A DNA stretch of 64,000 nucleotides. Origin: Flavobacterium sp. DG2-3. Lineage in GTDB: Bacteria; Bacteroidota; Bacteroidia; Flavobacteriales; Flavobacteriaceae. The stretch's first letter is position 1. Each line of letters starts with the position of its first letter. Under the pieces are notes generated by a model. The model did not search any database, was not told the DNA's origin, and worked only from the letters and a program-made list of their open reading frames with translations. Below, one piece after another: positions 33,479-41,727 of the stretch. The position numbers and the translations under genes were made by a program. The stretch lies in contig NZ_JAVAMB010000023.1 in assembly GCF_030730925.1 (NCBI RefSeq), forward strand, positions 1 through 64,000. The letters run 5' to 3'.

Positions 33479-36400
33479 ATGAATCAAAATGACTCTTTTT
33501 TCGGCCGACCACCGAAAAGCAATTCTTATTTTTTTAAACAATTTTGTGTTGCAGTTTTCATCTTACTGTTGCCATTTTTTAAAACTCATGCCCAATGCAA
33601 TACGCTGGTTTGGTCTGATGAGTTTAACGGCACAGCAGTAGATTTAACCAAATGGCAGAGCATATCAGGAAACGGCTGTCCGTCGCTCTGCGGATTCGGA
33701 AATGCTGAGGCACAGCGTTACGACCCCAATCAGGCAACAATTGTAAAAGAAGGATCAAACAGTTACTTAAATATTGAGGCAAAATATCAGCCCAATTCAC
33801 AGTTTCCAGATCAGCCGTATGCTTCTTCAAAATTGACTACAGAAGGAAAGTATGCTTTAAAATACGGAAGAGTTGAAGCCCGTATGAAACTTTCTAACGG
33901 ACAGGGCGCTTGGCCTGCTTTCTGGATGCTTCCAGTAAACGGAAACTGGCCATTTACGGGAGAAATTGATATTATGGAAGCCAAACACAGAAACCCGAAA
34001 TCGGTAGATGGAACGATTCATTATGATGGCGGAGGCTATCAGTTTACGGGTAGAAGTTATAGTTCGCCAATTGATTTATCAGCAGATTTTCATGTGTATG
34101 CTGTAGAATGGGGACCAAATATCATTAAATGGTTTGTAGATGATGTACTGTTTCACACGGCAACCCCAAATACAACCGTAAATAGCGGATGGCCTTTTAA
34201 TGACAGCAATTTTTATATTATTCTGAATCTCGCAGTTGGAAGCTACGGAACGCCTTACACGAGAGTTAACGGTACGGGAGTAGAGCCAATTCCTGCCGAT
34301 TTCCCAGCAAAATTACAAGTCGATTATGTTCGTGTTTACGATGGGAGTTTTAAATATGCGGTAACAGGCGATAACAAAGTATACCAAAATGAAACTAGTA
34401 AAACCTATTCTGTAAATGCAATTGCGGGGGCGACCTACAACTGGACAGTTCCAGCAGGCGCAACAATTGCATCAGGACAGGGAACAAATTCGATTACTGT
34501 AAATTGGGGAACTTCTGGAGGAGATGTTTCTGTGGCTGCAACAGTTTCTGGCTGTAATGTCAACAACTACAAACTGGCGGTTACAACCGAACCAGCTTTG
34601 CCAGTTGAAAAAATACATGAAGATTTTCAAAGTAATCGAAATGTATTGTACCCTGTAAAAACAGGAGTTTTGACAGAAGCTGTTGCGAATCCTTCTGCAA
34701 CTGGTATAAACACTTCTGCTTTGGTTGGGAGATATGTTCGAAATTCTAGCGAATTGTATGATGTTTTGAATATCAGAAATGTAACCATCACAAATGCGAA
34801 TGATTATGTTTACGGAAGAAAAAGACTTTCTTTTGATATTTATACTTCGGCGCCGGTTGGAACCAAAATTTCGATGCAGTTAGAAAACAGCAACGTAACA
34901 ACGGCAACCAATTATCCGTTAGGAAGACATAGCGGTTTTAAAGCAACGACTACGGTTCAGAACAAATGGGAAACGATTGAATTTGAATTTGAAAAAGTAA
35001 TCGATCCAAACACCAGCGCTTTGACAATCAATAATGTGGTGATTCTTTTTGAATCGAATTCGAATTCAGGAGCGACCTATTATTTTGATAATCTGCTGAC
35101 AAAAGCGGCGCCAGAAAAGCCAATTATTGCTACTGACATTCTACAGAATTATGACGGAGTAAATAAAATTATAAAAGGAACAACAACGGGAACGTATTCT
35201 GTTGTGGCAAATCCTGGAACTAATTCGGTTAACGCTTCCGCGAATGTGGCAAGGTACGTTAGAAATGTTACAGAGCAATATGACGTTTTGTTTTTCAATA
35301 CGCAAAGCACGATCGAAGATGCTGGTTTATTAAAAAATCAGACCAATAAAATTATGATCGATGTTTATACTTCCGCACCAATTGGAACAGTGGTAAGTTT
35401 GAATTTAGAAAACAGTGCAACATCGCTTCCAGCTAATTATCCTACGGGAAGAAACAGTAATTATGTCGCGATTACAACCAAACAAAACCAATGGGAAACG
35501 CTGACTTTCTTTTACAATTCGAGTCCAGATGCGGGAACTTCCAACTTAGCTGTAAACCAAATGGTTTTATTGTTCAATTCAGGTTCTTACACCAACGATA
35601 CGTATTATTTTGATAACATTAGAATTGGTTCTACCAAACTTCCAGATACTTTTACGCCTGGCGTAGTGTACGAAGATTATCAGACTATTCACAATATCAC
35701 ATTTAGAGACGCTATCGGAACGTATACGCCAAACACGGCAAACCCAAATGCAAGCGGAATCAATACATCTTCAAATGTTGGAAAATATGTTCGTAAATCG
35801 ACTGAATTATACGATAACTTCTCTTTCAATACCACTTTAACCAATATTGGAGATTTCAAAGGTGGCGTTAAAAAATTCGCTATGGATGTTTACACTTCTG
35901 CGCCAGTTGGATCTGTAATTTCTTGGCAGGCAGAAAGCAGCGCTTCGATTCCTTCTAATTATCCAGTTGGAAGACATAGTATTTATCAAGGTGTTGTAAA
36001 ACAAAGTAATGCTTGGCATACGGTAACCTTTACGTACGCTAGTTCGCCAGACGCTTCAACAACAGACAGCGAAGTAAACCGTTTTGTTTTCTTATTTGAA
36101 CCGGGAACCAATTCTGGAAACACCTATTATTTCGATAATTTAAGAGCTTTAAATTTAGTTTCAACAGAAAATCCGAATCCGACTGTGAATTTAGCTTTAA
36201 ATAAAACAGCGACAGCTTCGACATTAGAAAATACAACGTTTACTGCAAACCAAGCAACAGACGGAAATGCTGGTACAAGATGGGCGAGTTCTTTTGCCAA
36301 CGCAACCGAATGGATCTATGTGGATTTAGGAGCCAATTACAATCTGAACAGAGTTGTTTTAAAATGGGAAGCAGCCTATGCAACTCAATATAAAATTCAG

Positions 36401-36865
36401 CTTTCTGCAGATAATGTTTTCACCGAAAGCGAAACGATTAATACACAAACGGCTTCTGACGGAGGAACAGATGATTTAGCGGTAAGCGGATCAGGAAGAT
36501 ATTTAAGAATTTTGTGTAATGCAAAAGCTTTGGCTCCTTACGGATATTCGTTATACGAAATTGAAGCTTACGGCTCATCTTCAACAGCTAGAATGGCTTT
36601 GAATGTTTCGGAAGAACCTCAGGCAGAAGAAGTTGTTTTTGCAATCTATCCAAATCCGACGACTAATTATATTCAAGTTTCATCTCCTGAAAACTTAGAC
36701 AATAAAGTCATAACGATTTATGACAACACTGGGAATTTAATTTTACAAAACAAACCTCAAGGAAACGAAAGCGTAATTGACGTAAGTAAACTTCGTAGAG
36801 GAATCTATATTCTAAATTTCAAATCAGACCAGAAAAGCTGGACAAAAAAGCTGATTAAGAAATAA
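33479..36865 (+). CDS. GH16 beta-glucanase with three tandem unknown modules, F5/8C domain and T9SS tail
   Basis: A 1128-aa secreted multimodular enzyme. The signal peptide ends near residue 40. A GH16 domain (about 44-290) carries the catalytic motif EIDIME (Glu162, Glu167), typical of endo-beta-1,3(4)-glucanases/laminarinases. A PKD-like domain follows (about 297-377). Then three repeats of about 175 residues (about 378-550, 553-720, 729-895) share NPxAxxxNTSxxVxxYVRxxxExYD, D(V/I)YTSAP(V/I)G and TYYFDN. A discoidin-type F5/8C domain (about 904-1030) and a C-terminal sorting domain (about 1050-1128, YPNPTTNYIQV to KKLIKK) complete it. The T9SS tail marks cell-surface or extracellular delivery. 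GH64 and chitinase neighbours suggest fungal or oomycete wall glucan as target. Confidence 0.9.
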   Translation: MNQNDSFFGRPPKSNSYFFKQFCVAVFILLLPFFKTHAQCNTLVWSDEFNGTAVDLTKWQSISGNGCPSLCGFGNAEAQRYDPNQATIVKEGSNSYLNIEAKYQPNSQFPDQPYASSKLTTEGKYALKYGRVEARMKLSNGQGAWPAFWMLPVNGNWPFTGEIDIMEAKHRNPKSVDGTIHYDGGGYQFTGRSYSSPIDLSADFHVYAVEWGPNIIKWFVDDVLFHTATPNTTVNSGWPFNDSNFYIILNLAVGSYGTPYTRVNGTGVEPIPADFPAKLQVDYVRVYDGSFKYAVTGDNKVYQNETSKTYSVNAIAGATYNWTVPAGATIASGQGTNSITVNWGTSGGDVSVAATVSGCNVNNYKLAVTTEPALPVEKIHEDFQSNRNVLYPVKTGVLTEAVANPSATGINTSALVGRYVRNSSELYDVLNIRNVTITNANDYVYGRKRLSFDIYTSAPVGTKISMQLENSNVTTATNYPLGRHSGFKATTTVQNKWETIEFEFEKVIDPNTSALTINNVVILFESNSNSGATYYFDNLLTKAAPEKPIIATDILQNYDGVNKIIKGTTTGTYSVVANPGTNSVNASANVARYVRNVTEQYDVLFFNTQSTIEDAGLLKNQTNKIMIDVYTSAPIGTVVSLNLENSATSLPANYPTGRNSNYVAITTKQNQWETLTFFYNSSPDAGTSNLAVNQMVLLFNSGSYTNDTYYFDNIRIGSTKLPDTFTPGVVYEDYQTIHNITFRDAIGTYTPNTANPNASGINTSSNVGKYVRKSTELYDNFSFNTTLTNIGDFKGGVKKFAMDVYTSAPVGSVISWQAESSASIPSNYPVGRHSIYQGVVKQSNAWHTVTFTYASSPDASTTDSEVNRFVFLFEPGTNSGNTYYFDNLRALNLVSTENPNPTVNLALNKTATASTLENTTFTANQATDGNAGTRWASSFANATEWIYVDLGANYNLNRVVLKWEAAYATQYKIQLSADNVFTESETINTQTASDGGTDDLAVSGSGRYLRILCNAKALAPYGYSLYEIEAYGSSSTARMALNVSEEPQAEEVVFAIYPNPTTNYIQVSSPENLDNKVITIYDNTGNLILQNKPQGNESVIDVSKLRRGIYILNFKSDQKSWTKKLIKK

Positions 36866-36872
36866 TTTTTAA

Positions 36873-36923
36873 ATCCGTTGGGTGCGATTTCAAGGAGGGC
36901 ATACCAAATTGCACCTGGCGGAT
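36873..36923 (+). promoter_or_regulatory. RNA hairpin between the GH16 and GH64 genes
   Basis: An 18-nt arm (ATCCGTTGGGTGCGATTT, 36873-36890) faces AAATTGCACCTGGCGGAT (36906-36923). With G-U pairs nearly every position pairs. There is no T-tract, so it looks more like an mRNA leader, stability or processing element than a terminator. Confidence 0.5.
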
Positions 36924-36992
36924 CATTTAGTCATTACTGCGAAAATGACTTTGGTTTAAAATCTCTTTACGTAACCCCAAAATTATTTAGAT

Positions 36993-39647
36993 ATGAAAAG
37001 AATTAGACTACAAAGATTTTCCATTTTGACGACACTATTTTTAGTGTTTTCAAATCTAATGCACGGACAGGGACCCATCCCGTTCACAATAAGCAATAAT
37101 TCACCTTTTGCCGACACCGAATTATATGTTGCGATTGTCGGAATCGATTATACCACAGGAAACCACGTTTGGGTAAATGCGAAAACAAGTCAGGTTTTAC
37201 CAATGAATGCTTCTTACAATACAGTTACAGGACCAACTTACGGCGGAAACACTGGGCCGGGGCAAAACTCCAAATATGCGGCATGTTTTACCAAGCTGAG
37301 CGAAATTCCAAACAAAACCTTCACTTTGCCATTAATTGCAGGCTGTCGAGTTTTTATTTCGAAAGGGTCACAACTGTATTTCTACTTTTTTGGAGCTAGT
37401 GGAGCGCCTTCAGGATATGCATCGCCAAATCCGCAGAATGCAACCGATCCGAATCAGGGAATTTTGTATGAAATGATTGAGCTGACGAATAATCAGCACG
37501 GTTTCTTCGGAAATCCAACTCGTGTAGATTCATACAAATATCCAATGGGATTAGAACTATTCGGAGCAAACGGCTATCAGAAAAAAGTCGGCGATTTGAA
37601 AAAACACGCAGATATTGTGGCCGCTTTTAAAGCGAATGTTCCAGCAGAATTTCAAGGTTGTGTAAACGATGCAACGGGAGAAATTACAGCACCTTCTAAA
37701 ACCCCTGCTTACGCGGAAGGATCTGGACCACACGCAAATTATCTAAAATCGTACATCGATGCGATCTGGAATAAATATAAAAATGAAGATTTGATTTTTT
37801 ACGCCGGAGACGCTGGAGTTTTTAAAGGAAGAGTTATTGGCGAACAGCTAGAAATGGTTGGGCAATCTGGAGCTTTTGTTGGAAGAACGGGACGCGTGCA
37901 AAATCGTCCGAGCACACAAGAAGCTTTGGAAGGAAAAGGAGTTTTGGACAGAAGATTGGTCGATGGAGATTTAGATCTTGTGATTCAGGCACAGTTAACG
38001 GCGGCAATTAACCGTCATGTTGTCAATACGACAACGGCAAATCCGGGTCAGCAAAACTGGTACGATGCTTCTAAATATTATCAGACAAATCCAACCAATC
38101 ATTATTCTAAATTCTGGCATTTACCAGGAATTAATATTGATAATCTAGCCTACGGATTTGCTTATGACGACGTTGCCGATCAGTCGCCATCGCTTCATTC
38201 GCCACAGCCAACAAAAGCAATTGCTGTTTTTGGAGGATATTTTGGACTTACTACGCCTTCAGTTCCAGCTTCGACAGATGTCATTACCGTTTACAAAGAT
38301 TGTAACTACACAGGTTTCTCTGGCGGATTGACAATTGGCGATTACAACTTGGCACGTTTAAATTCTTTAGGAGTTTTAAATGATGATATTTCGTCACTTA
38401 AAGTGGCGCAAGGTTATAAAGCGATTTTATACATGGATGATAACTTTACAGGAACTTCAACTACAATTACTTCCGATACTTCTTGTTTGAATGCAACTTG
38501 GAATGACAAAGTAAGTTCTATACGAATTCTTCCTAACGGAGTTACCACTTTAGGAAACCAGACTTTCTTCCTTCAAAACAGAAATAGTAATTTGTATATG
38601 GATGTCTGGACTGCGAGTATGTCAAATGGTGCAGGAATTAATCAAGGCGCTTTGACTTCTGGAAACAATCAGAAATTTACGTTTACGCATTTAGGAGACG
38701 GAATGTACAAAATCATTGCGAACCATAGCGGCATGTCTATGGATATCAATAATTTCAATAAAGCCAATGGCGCAAGAGTAGAACAATATCCATACAATGC
38801 GACAACCAATCAGCAGTTTATTTTGGTAGATGCAGGAAGCGGATTCTATAAAATTGTGGCCCGTCATAGCGGAAGAATTGTTGAGGTTGCAGGAGCAAGC
38901 ACAGCTTCGGGCGCAATTGTACAGCAATGGGATAATAACAACCAAACTTGCGGACAATGGAAGTTGGTTCCAGCAACATCTTCACAAACTTCGGTTTTAA
39001 TTCAAGCAGAAGATTATTCAGCAATGAGCGGTATTCAAGTGGAAGCTACTACAGATACAGGCGGAGGCTCAAATGTGGGTTATACTGAAACGGGCGATTG
39101 GTTAGCGTATAACAGCATTAATTTTCCAACAACAGGCTCTTATTTAATTGAATATAGAGTGGCAAGTGCTTCTGGCGGAGTTCTTTCGTCAGATTTAAAT
39201 GCTGGAGCTATTGTTTTAGGCAATGTTACGGTTCCAAATACTGGAGGCTGGCAAAACTGGCAGACGGTTTCGCAAACGGTAAACGTAAATGCAGGAACAT
39301 ACAATTTCGGAATCTACATTCAGACTACAGGAATGAATATCAACTGGATTAAAATCACAAAAGTTGGCGCAGGAGCGACAGCAAGAACAGCAGCTGTTGA
39401 AACTTTAGAAGAAGAATCGACTCCAACTGAACTTACAGTATATCCAAGTCCGGCAGAAAGTACGCTTTATGTAACTACAGCAGTAAGCGCAGAAAAAGCA
39501 AGCATAATAGATCAGACTGGAACTGTAGTTTCACAGCAAAAAATCAGTAATAATAGTATTGATGTATCGCGATTAAGAACCGGAATTTATTTTGTGGTTT
39601 TGGATCAGAATGGTAAAAAAGTGATCAAACGTTTTATTAAAAAATAA
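36993..39647 (+). CDS. GH64 beta-1,3-glucanase with crystallin, ricin-type and CBM6 modules and T9SS tail
   Basis: An 884-aa secreted enzyme. The signal peptide ends near residue 25 (NLMHGQ). The GH64 thaumatin-like catalytic domain (about 28-415) shows PFTISNNSPF, YVAIVGIDYTTGNHVWV and FYAGDAGVFKGRVIGEQLEMVG; such enzymes release laminaripentaose from beta-1,3-glucan. A beta/gamma-crystallin domain (427-510), a ricin-type beta-trefoil (about 515-660), a CBM6 (about 665-790) and a T9SS sorting domain (about 808-884) follow. Residues 427-792 are close to 90 percent identical by eye to the same block in the zinc protease gene (41728-44592). It lies between the GH16 and GH18 genes on the same strand, in the wall-attack cluster. 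Confidence 0.92.
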   Translation: MKRIRLQRFSILTTLFLVFSNLMHGQGPIPFTISNNSPFADTELYVAIVGIDYTTGNHVWVNAKTSQVLPMNASYNTVTGPTYGGNTGPGQNSKYAACFTKLSEIPNKTFTLPLIAGCRVFISKGSQLYFYFFGASGAPSGYASPNPQNATDPNQGILYEMIELTNNQHGFFGNPTRVDSYKYPMGLELFGANGYQKKVGDLKKHADIVAAFKANVPAEFQGCVNDATGEITAPSKTPAYAEGSGPHANYLKSYIDAIWNKYKNEDLIFYAGDAGVFKGRVIGEQLEMVGQSGAFVGRTGRVQNRPSTQEALEGKGVLDRRLVDGDLDLVIQAQLTAAINRHVVNTTTANPGQQNWYDASKYYQTNPTNHYSKFWHLPGINIDNLAYGFAYDDVADQSPSLHSPQPTKAIAVFGGYFGLTTPSVPASTDVITVYKDCNYTGFSGGLTIGDYNLARLNSLGVLNDDISSLKVAQGYKAILYMDDNFTGTSTTITSDTSCLNATWNDKVSSIRILPNGVTTLGNQTFFLQNRNSNLYMDVWTASMSNGAGINQGALTSGNNQKFTFTHLGDGMYKIIANHSGMSMDINNFNKANGARVEQYPYNATTNQQFILVDAGSGFYKIVARHSGRIVEVAGASTASGAIVQQWDNNNQTCGQWKLVPATSSQTSVLIQAEDYSAMSGIQVEATTDTGGGSNVGYTETGDWLAYNSINFPTTGSYLIEYRVASASGGVLSSDLNAGAIVLGNVTVPNTGGWQNWQTVSQTVNVNAGTYNFGIYIQTTGMNINWIKITKVGAGATARTAAVETLEEESTPTELTVYPSPAESTLYVTTAVSAEKASIIDQTGTVVSQQKISNNSIDVSRLRTGIYFVVLDQNGKKVIKRFIKK

Positions 39648-39702
39648 TTTTAGATTTTAGAATGCAGATTTTAGATTGATTTACTGTTAGTTGTAAAAAT
39701 TC

Positions 39703-39782
39703 CGCTAGAATTGGACTGTGTCCAATTCTAGCGAATCTAAAATCTAAAATCTAAAATCTAAAATCTAAAATCTAAAATCTAA
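39703..39782. repeat. Hairpin followed by 7-bp tandem repeats
   Basis: CGCTAGAATTGGAC (39703-39716) and GTCCAATTCTAGCG (39720-39733) form a 14-bp perfect stem with a 3-nt loop. Seven full copies of AATCTAA (39734-39782) follow directly. Related TTAGATTTTAGA words lie upstream at 39652-39680, in inverse orientation. It probably terminates GH64 transcription. Confidence 0.85.
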
Positions 39783-39860
39783 AATCTGCAATCTACCTTT
39801 TAAACTCATAAATACCGTCCCAATTATTTACGAATTTATTAATCTATTAAAACAATTATT

Positions 39861-41483
39861 ATGAAAAACAATTACCAAAGGTTGCCGCTAAAATGGACAA
39901 TCATTTTAGTATTAGGAGTTTTTAATCTGTCGATTGCGCAGAAAAAAGTAATCGCTTATATCCCCAACTGGATCGATTTAAATGCTTTTTCAAGCACTAT
40001 CCAGTACAGTAAATTGACTCATATTAATATTGCTTTTGAAAATCCAGATGCCAATGGATATCTGACTTTTAATTCAGGAAGTAATGCGATTATCAACACA
40101 GCTCATGCTAATAATGTAAAAGTTTTTGTTTCTCTTGGAGGAGGTTCAGTTTCAGAAGGCGGAGCAATTCGTGATAATTATTTCAATTTAATTACACCAG
40201 CCAACAGAACCGCTTTTATCCAAAAAATCTACGATTATGTGGTAGCGCATAATTTTGACGGAGTCGATGTAGATTTGGAAGGTCCAGCAATTAATGGAGA
40301 CTACGGCGGATTTGTGATTGCTCTGGCGAATAAATTGCATGCCAACGGAAAATTGATTTCGGCAGCGCTTTCAGAAGGATATGGTGGTGCAAATGTACCT
40401 TCATCTACTTTTGCGGCGTATGACTGGATCAATATCATGGCGTATGATGCAACAGGACCATGGGCGCCAGGAAATCCGGGACAGCACTCTCCTTACAGTA
40501 TGGCGGTAAATCAGTTTAATTATTGGACAGGCCGCGGATTGCCAGCAAGCAAAGCCGTTATCGGACTTCCGTTTTACGGTTACGGATTTGGAGCTTCTGC
40601 CAATCAGGGAATTTCGTATGCGAATATCGTAGCGCAATATCCAGGTGCAGAAAATGTAGATCAAGTTGGAAATACGATTTATTACAACGGAATTCCAACC
40701 ATCAAACAAAAAACAACTTTTGCAATTCAGAATGCGGCGGGAGTTATGATTTGGGAATTATCACAAGATGCAACTGGTGCAAAATCATTATTGACAGCTG
40801 TAGATCAGGTTGTAAAAGGAAGCAACCCTCCAGGAACAGGAACTTTGATTCAGGCTGAAAATTATAACACGATGAGCGGTGTTCAGACAGAAGCGACAAC
40901 AGACACTGGCGGCGGATTAAACGTTGGCTATTGCGATACAGGAGATTGGATGGCGTATTACAATATCAATTTCCCAACTTCAGGAAATTATGTAATTGAA
41001 TATCGTGTATCAAGTGCTGTTACAGGAGGAAGATTGTCATCTGATTTAAATGCAGGAACGATTCAGCTTGGTGCTGTAAATGTTCCTAATACAGGTGGCT
41101 GGCAAAACTGGCAGACGATTACGCAAACTGTAAACGTAAATGCAGGAACGTACAATTTCGGAATTTATGTTCAAAATACAGGTTTCAATATCAACTGGTT
41201 TAGAATTACAAAATCGGCTTCTGCTTTGGCGGCAAAAACAGCTTCTTCAGATTCTATTGAAAGTTTGAGTGTTTATCCAAATCCAACAGAAAGCCAGCTT
41301 TACTTTTCAGCTGAAGTTTCTGGCGGAAATGTCAATATCATCAACACAGAAGGAGGAGCAACGGTTTCTTCTCAAACGGTAAATAACAACAGCATTGATG
41401 TGTCGACTTTAAAAACAGGAGTTTATTTGATTTCTGTAGAGAAAAACGGAATCAAAACCGTGAGACGTTTTATTAAGAAATAG
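39861..41483 (+). CDS. GH18 chitinase with CBM6 and T9SS tail
   Basis: A 540-aa secreted enzyme (signal peptide ending FNLSIAQ, residue 27). The GH18 TIM barrel (about 28-320) contains the signature DGVDVDLE with catalytic Glu140 and the preceding Asp residues 133, 136 and 138 intact. SLGGG and the late MIWELSQD strand fit chitinases. A CBM6 (about 328-455, LIQAENYNTMSG) and a sorting domain (about 468-540, SVYPNPTESQLYF to RFIKK) follow. The CBM6 is clearly related to those of the GH64 and protease genes. Endo-acting chitinase activity is likely; an ENGase-like GH18 role cannot be excluded from motifs alone. Its neighbours suggest use against fungal walls. Confidence 0.92.
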   Translation: MKNNYQRLPLKWTIILVLGVFNLSIAQKKVIAYIPNWIDLNAFSSTIQYSKLTHINIAFENPDANGYLTFNSGSNAIINTAHANNVKVFVSLGGGSVSEGGAIRDNYFNLITPANRTAFIQKIYDYVVAHNFDGVDVDLEGPAINGDYGGFVIALANKLHANGKLISAALSEGYGGANVPSSTFAAYDWINIMAYDATGPWAPGNPGQHSPYSMAVNQFNYWTGRGLPASKAVIGLPFYGYGFGASANQGISYANIVAQYPGAENVDQVGNTIYYNGIPTIKQKTTFAIQNAAGVMIWELSQDATGAKSLLTAVDQVVKGSNPPGTGTLIQAENYNTMSGVQTEATTDTGGGLNVGYCDTGDWMAYYNINFPTSGNYVIEYRVSSAVTGGRLSSDLNAGTIQLGAVNVPNTGGWQNWQTITQTVNVNAGTYNFGIYVQNTGFNINWFRITKSASALAAKTASSDSIESLSVYPNPTESQLYFSAEVSGGNVNIINTEGGATVSSQTVNNNSIDVSTLKTGVYLISVEKNGIKTVRRFIKK

Positions 41484-41494
41484 ATTTTTTTTTA

Positions 41495-41685
41495 ACCGCA
41501 AAGGGCGCAATCCCGATAGCTATCGGGAACGCAAAGTTCGCAAAGAGTTTTTCTATAAAAGACTCAATAAATTGAAAAAAGTTCACAAAGCTGGGTTTAC
41601 ACACAGCTTTGCGAACTTAATATTTAGATATTTGCTTGCGTTCCAAATTGGAAAAAAAACTTAGCGTGCTTTGCGTTAAAAAAAA
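41495..41685. repeat. Repeat-rich gap between chitinase and protease genes
   Basis: ACCGCAAAGGGCGC starts the region and GTGCTTTGCGTTAA ends it, as decayed outer arms. Inside are the palindrome CCCGATAGCTATCGGG (41512-41527), GCAAAGTTCGCAAAG (41531-41545) and a hairpin CACAAAGCTG...CAGCTTTGCGAAC (41583-41618). Confidence 0.7.
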
Positions 41686-41727
41686 CTCAGCATCAAAATT
41701 TAACAAATCTTATAAACCCCAAATTAT

